Shown one piece after another: positions 60,302 to 64,000 of a stretch of 64,000 nt of DNA. The notes under the pieces are model-generated. The model was given only the letters and a program-made list of their open reading frames with translations, was not told the DNA's origin and ran no database searches. Each line of letters begins with the position of its first letter. Within the stretch, counting starts at the first letter, position 1. The stretch is from Bradyrhizobium guangzhouense (GTDB taxonomy: Bacteria > Pseudomonadota > Alphaproteobacteria > Rhizobiales > Xanthobacteraceae). The position numbers were made by a program, and so were the translations under genes. The stretch lies in NCBI RefSeq assembly GCF_004114955.1, contig NZ_CP030053.1, positions 3,596,001 through 3,660,000 of the forward strand, read 5' to 3'.

Positions 60302-61564
60302 ATGAGATTCCTTGGGCGACGGACGAGTCAGGATCGCGATAGTCAGATCCGGCAAGCAGTCTTCGAACGTTCTGTTGATGCGATCATGGTGCTGGCGGGG
60401 CCCAAGATCATCGCCTGTAACGAGGCGGCGGTCAGGTTTGGCGGTTATCGCAGCAAGGCCGATCTGCTGTCCCGGTCGCCGGCCGATATGGCTCCCGAAT
60501 TCCAGGCGGACGGCCGTCGCTCGTCGGACTGCGTCAAGGAGACACTTGCGCGAGCGATGACGGAGGGCCACGCCCGCTTCGAATGGATCACGCGCCGGGC
60601 GGATGGTCAGATGGTCCCGGTGCAGGTCACACTCGTTCCCGCGGAGATCGACGGCCAGCCCGTCGTCATCAGCTTTCGCCGCGATTTATCGGAGCTGATT
60701 GCCGCGCGGGAAGAGAAGAAACGCGCGATCGCCAAACTCGCCGGCGAATTCGAGGAAACCATCGGCTCCATCGCCAACGCCGTGTCGTCGGCTGCCAAGG
60801 ACGTGGAGGCGACGGCCGGCTCGCTCAGCTCGACCGCCGAGAACGCCGCGCAACGCGTCTCGACAGTCGCCGCTGCTTCGTCCGAAGCATCCGCCAACGT
60901 CCAGTCAGTCGCGGGCGCGACCGAAGAGCTGTCGAGCTCCGTTGCCGAGATCAACCGTCAGGTCACGACCTCATCAAGCATTGCCGGCGAGGCGGTGCAG
61001 GCATCTGCGCGCACCAATGATCTCGTGAGGAGCCTGTCGGAAGCCGCAGCCAGGATCGGTGCGGTCACCGAAATGATCAATGCGATCGCGAGCCAGACTA
61101 ATCTTCTGGCCTTGAACGCCACGATCGAGGCAGCGCGAGCCGGCGATGCCGGGCGCGGTTTCGCCGTCGTTGCCGCCGAAGTCAAAAGCCTATCGAGCCA
61201 GACTGCCAAGGCCACAGAAGAGATCAGCGCTCACATCAGTGCCATGCAGCGGGCGACCGACGATACCGTGGCCGCGATCCAGGGGGTCGGCACGACGATC
61301 GGACAGATCAGCGACATTGCCAAGACGATTGCCGTTGCTGTCGATCAGCAAGGACATGCGACCCAGGAGATCGCGCGCTCGGTCAGTCAGGCCGCCAAGG
61401 GCACCAGCGAGGTCGCCAGCAACATCAATGCCGTGACGCAGACGATCGACGCCGCCGGCGCATCCGCCACCAACATGCATGGCGCGGCGGGCCAGTTGTC
61501 GCGCCATGCCGATGCGTTGCGCGACAAGGTGTCCGGTTTCCTGAAGGCCGTGCGCGCCGCATAG
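60302..61564 (+). CDS. Soluble methyl-accepting chemotaxis protein with PAS domain
   Basis: 420 residues from ATG 60302 (SD GGGGGGAG). No membrane helix. An N-terminal PAS domain (about 15-125: [20 protein letters not shown] through [20 protein letters not shown]) is joined by a helix to the signalling coiled coil. The conserved hairpin is [20 protein letters not shown], then [20 protein letters not shown]. No C-terminal CheR-binding pentapeptide is seen. It is a cytoplasmic chemoreceptor that should talk to CheA/CheW, with its PAS ligand or cofactor unknown. No other chemotaxis gene is nearby. Confidence 0.9.
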   Translation: MRFLGRRTSQDRDSQIRQAVFERSVDAIMVLAGPKIIACNEAAVRFGGYRSKADLLSRSPADMAPEFQADGRRSSDCVKETLARAMTEGHARFEWITRRADGQMVPVQVTLVPAEIDGQPVVISFRRDLSELIAAREEKKRAIAKLAGEFEETIGSIANAVSSAAKDVEATAGSLSSTAENAAQRVSTVAAASSEASANVQSVAGATEELSSSVAEINRQVTTSSSIAGEAVQASARTNDLVRSLSEAAARIGAVTEMINAIASQTNLLALNATIEAARAGDAGRGFAVVAAEVKSLSSQTAKATEEISAHISAMQRATDDTVAAIQGVGTTIGQISDIAKTIAVAVDQQGHATQEIARSVSQAAKGTSEVASNINAVTQTIDAAGASATNMHGAAGQLSRHADALRDKVSGFLKAVRAA

Positions 61565-61702
61565 CGCGCGGCGATCTCGACGACCCGCAACGGTCGGCGG
61601 CCAGGCGGTCTCGATGGCGGGATCGCCCCCATATCGTCGTTGCGACCGCAGAGCTGACGGGGATGGAGCGTTCATCGCCGCACCGGCAATGACGGCGTAC
61701 CT

Positions 61703-63028
61703 TCAAAATCCCGCGACGCTTCCGTGCAGATCGTATTGATCTGCGTGCTCGATCTTCGCGGTGACGATCTCGCCGACGCGCAACGGCCGGCGGCTCGACA
61801 GATACACCGCGCCGTCGATCTCGGGCGCATCGGCCTTGGAGCGGCCCTTGGCCACCGTCGGCCCGACCTCGTCGATGATGATCTGCTGGCGCGTGCCGAC
61901 CTTGCGCTTCAGCCGGCGCGCCGAGATCTTCTGCTGACGCGCCATCAGGGCGTTGTAGCGCTCCTGCTTGACCTCTTCCGGCACGGGATTGGCGATCGCA
62001 TTCGACGTCGCGCCCGCAACCGGTTCGTATTTGAAGCAGCCGAGCCGATCGATCTCGGCTTCATCCAGCCAGTCGAGCAGATAGGCGAAGTCGGCATCGG
62101 TCTCGCCCGGGAAGCCGACGATGAAGGTCGAGCGCAGCGCAAGATCGGGACATTCCTCGCGCCAGCGCTTGATGCGCGCTAGCGTCTTGTCCTGCGCGGC
62201 CGGGCGCTTCATCGCCTTCAGCACCTCGGGGCTTGCATGCTGGAACGGGATGTCGAGATAGGGCAGCACCTTGCCCTCATTCATCAGCGCGATGACCTCG
62301 TCGACATGCGGGTAGGGGTAGACATATTGCAGGCGGACCCAGGCGCCGAGCTCGCCGAGCTCGCGCGCGAGATCGAGGAATTTGGCGCGAACCTGGCGGT
62401 CCTTCCACGGGCTCTCGGCATATTTGAGATCGACGCCGTAAGCCGAGGTGTCCTGCGAGATCACCAGCAACTCCTTGACGCCGGCGCCGACCAGCCGCTC
62501 GGCTTCGCGCAGCACATCATTGGCCGGACGCGAGACCAGGTCGCCGCGCAGTTTTGGAATGATGCAGAAGGTGCAGCGGTTGTTGCAGCCCTCGGAAATC
62601 TTCAGGTACGCGTAGTGACGCGGCGTCAGCTTGATGCCCTGCGGCGGCACCAGGTCGAGATGTGGATTATGCGCCGGCGGCAGCGCGCGGTGCACGGCAT
62701 CGAGCACGCTCTCATATTGCTGCGGGCCTGATATGGAGAGCACGCCGGGATAGGCTTCCTCGATCTGCTCGGGCTCAGCACCCATGCAGCCCGTGACGAT
62801 GACCTTGCCGTTCTCGGCCATGGCCTCGCCGATCGCCGAGAGCGATTCCTGCTTGGCGCTGTCGAGGAAGCCACAGGTGTTGACGATGACGATGTCGGCC
62901 CCGTCATGCTTGCGCGCGAGCTCATAGCCCTCCGCGCGCAGGCGCGTGATGATGCGCTCGGAATCCACCAATGCCTTGGGACACCCGAGCGACACGAAGC
63001 TGACCTTGGGCGCAGCCGTCTGATTCAT
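61703..63028 (-). CDS. rimO: RimO: ribosomal protein S12 methylthiotransferase
   Basis: 441 residues from ATG 63028. The N-terminal UPF0004 domain has conserved Cys ([51 protein letters not shown]). The radical-SAM core carries the 4Fe-4S motif in [20 protein letters not shown], plus [22 protein letters not shown]-terminal TRAM-type segment ([20 protein letters not shown]) ends the protein. The S12-specific LVDSERI and [10 protein letters not shown] blocks set it apart from MiaB. It adds a methylthio group to an Asp of S12. Confidence 0.95.
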   Translation of the reverse strand: MNQTAAPKVSFVSLGCPKALVDSERIITRLRAEGYELARKHDGADIVIVNTCGFLDSAKQESLSAIGEAMAENGKVIVTGCMGAEPEQIEEAYPGVLSISGPQQYESVLDAVHRALPPAHNPHLDLVPPQGIKLTPRHYAYLKISEGCNNRCTFCIIPKLRGDLVSRPANDVLREAERLVGAGVKELLVISQDTSAYGVDLKYAESPWKDRQVRAKFLDLARELGELGAWVRLQYVYPYPHVDEVIALMNEGKVLPYLDIPFQHASPEVLKAMKRPAAQDKTLARIKRWREECPDLALRSTFIVGFPGETDADFAYLLDWLDEAEIDRLGCFKYEPVAGATSNAIANPVPEEVKQERYNALMARQQKISARRLKRKVGTRQQIIIDEVGPTVAKGRSKADAPEIDGAVYLSSRRPLRVGEIVTAKIEHADQYDLHGSVAGF

Positions 63029-63139
63029 ATCCAAATCTGCCTGATTGACAGGCTTGAGCTAGTCCCAATTGCCCATAATTACAACCCTTTGCATGGCCCT
63101 CCGGCATGCTATGGATGAATCGCCTGCCGTGAGTGAGCC

Positions 63140-63730
63140 ATGAGCGCCGAACAGTCGCCCAAAATCGTGATCGTTGACGAGAGCCCGGTCAGGGCCGCGA
63201 TCCTCGAGGAGGGCTTGCGGGAGGCCGGATTCACCCAAGTGGTCCATATCCGCGAGATGCAGAGCCTGCTGGCCCGTATTTATGCGGTGGACCCCGACAT
63301 CATCCTGATCGATCTGGAAAACCCCAGCCGCGACGTGTTGGAGGCGATGTTTCAGGTCAGCCGTGCGGTGAAGCGTCCCATCGCGATGTTCGTCGACCAG
63401 AGCGATTCCGCCTCGATCCAGGCCTCCGTGGAAGCGGGGGTGTCCGCCTACATCGTCGACGGGCTGAAGAAGGAGCGCATCAAGCCGATCCTCGACCTCT
63501 GCGTGTCGCGCTTCAACGCCTTCGCAAAACTCCAGGAGGAGCTGGAGCGGACCAAGTCGCAGCTCGAGGATCGCAAGATCATCGAGAAAGCCAAGGGCAT
63601 CCTGATGAAGGTCAAGGGCCTCACCGAGGACGAGGCCTACGTGCTGCTGCGCTCCACCGCCATGCGCGAGAAGAAGAAAATCGGCGAGATCGCCCAGTCG
63701 ATCATCACCGCGTCGGAGATGCTGAAATGA
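63140..63730 (+). CDS. nasT: NasT-type response regulator with ANTAR domain
   Basis: 196 residues from ATG 63140. A receiver-like domain (about 8-120: KIVIVDESPVRAAILEEGLR, DIILIDLENPSRD) is followed by an ANTAR RNA-binding module (about 125-190: LEDRKIIEKAKGILMKVKGL, then TEDEAYVLLRSTAMREKKKI). In Bradyrhizobium NasT is an antiterminator for nitrate assimilation and denitrification leaders and is held by the nitrate sensor NasS. The nasS-like gene overlaps it by 4 bp (ATGA at 63727-63730), which strongly supports the identification. Confidence 0.92.
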   Translation: MSAEQSPKIVIVDESPVRAAILEEGLREAGFTQVVHIREMQSLLARIYAVDPDIILIDLENPSRDVLEAMFQVSRAVKRPIAMFVDQSDSASIQASVEAGVSAYIVDGLKKERIKPILDLCVSRFNAFAKLQEELERTKSQLEDRKIIEKAKGILMKVKGLTEDEAYVLLRSTAMREKKKIGEIAQSIITASEMLK

Positions 63731-64000
63731 CCGCACCCCTTCGCATCGGATTCATCCCGCTGGTCGATGCCGCCGCGCTGATCGTTGCCGTCGACAAGGG
63801 CTTTACGGCCGCCGAGGGGCTCGAGGTCGAGCTGGTGCGCGAGGTCTCCTGGTCGAACGTCCGCGACAAGCTCAACATCGGCCTGTTCGATGCCGCGCAT
63901 CTGCTGGCGCCGGTGGCGATCGCGTCCTCGCTCGGGCTCGGCCACATCAAGGTGCCGATCGCGGCGCCCTTCAATCTCGGCATCAATGGCAATGCGATCA
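63727..64000 (+). CDS. nasS: NasS-type nitrate/nitrite sensor, N-terminal part
   Basis: The first 91 codons of a periplasmic-binding-protein-like protein without a signal peptide (MTAPLRIGFIPLVDAAALIV, then VDKGFTAAEGLEVELVREVS), cut by the right window edge. The opening matches NrtA/CmpA-type nitrate-binding proteins, and the absence of a signal peptide marks it as the cytoplasmic sensor NasS rather than a transporter component. Overlap with nasT indicates coupled expression. Only the start is visible. Confidence 0.85.
   Translation, partial: MTAPLRIGFIPLVDAAALIVAVDKGFTAAEGLEVELVREVSWSNVRDKLNIGLFDAAHLLAPVAIASSLGLGHIKVPIAAPFNLGINGNAI

Noticed and set aside
1..64000. CRISPR arrays, insertion sequences, prophage or integrase genes
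   Set aside because: No spaced repeat array, transposase, recombinase or phage structural motif was seen on either strand.

Overview
The window looks like chromosomal DNA of a Bradyrhizobium (B. japonicum / B. diazoefficiens group or a close relative). It is GC-rich and densely coded. It carries the three-gene ndvB-ndvD-ndvC locus for cyclic beta-(1,3),(1,6)-glucan known from B. japonicum, a phosphatidylcholine synthase, the start of a nasT-nasS nitrate-sensing pair, and many small secreted or Cys-pair proteins typical of that genus. No insertion sequence, prophage, CRISPR array or rRNA was seen. One tRNA gene, tRNA-Lys(TTT), is present. The assignment rests on gene content and remembered families, not on a search.

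Layout. 1-12 kb: a caspase-like protease (cut by the left edge), an EamA transporter, a formyltransferase-like protein, acetoacetate-CoA ligase, an AI-2E-type permease, a Nudix protein and many small proteins. 12-15 kb: an accessory stretch of short secreted or membrane proteins, including a peptide with a double-glycine leader, ending at tRNA-Lys. 15-21 kb: ndvB (minus), ndvD (minus) and ndvC (plus) for periplasmic glucan. 21-29 kb: a membrane protein with a large disordered middle, glmU and glmS (UDP-GlcNAc supply), a DUF502 protein and two dehydrogenases. 29-39 kb: an HWE/HisKA_2-type histidine kinase, recG, divergent sdhE-mfd, a fatty-acid desaturase, then a broken copy of the mfd 3' end. 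40-50 kb: a degenerate GGDEF-like protein, an acyl-CoA-ligase-like protein lacking its catalytic motifs, a YejA-type binding protein, an IalB-family protein, hspQ, an AEC permease, a UbiH-family monooxygenase, and pcs-terC. 50-55 kb: quinone oxidoreductase, then a tightly packed four-gene unit ending in a membrane-anchored trehalose-6-phosphate synthase, then a Crp/Fnr regulator. 55-64 kb: argD with an arginine-rich leader peptide and attenuator, a TPR protein, a soluble chemoreceptor, rimO, nasT and the start of nasS.

Most notable. (1) A 29-residue leader ORF with 11 arginines, followed 26 nt later by a perfect 12-bp hairpin, lies upstream of argD and looks like arginine-dependent ribosome-mediated attenuation. 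(2) A 67-residue peptide with a double-glycine leader. (3) A sensor-like two-TM domain fused to a GT20 trehalose-6-phosphate synthase in an overlapping operon. (4) A duplicated, internally deleted mfd 3' end flanking a desaturase. (5) A FixK/FNR-type box, a perfect 10-bp operator-like dyad and several orphan hairpins. Functions are inferred from sequence motifs. Start codons were chosen by Shine-Dalgarno (SD) match, overlap and signal-peptide fit.
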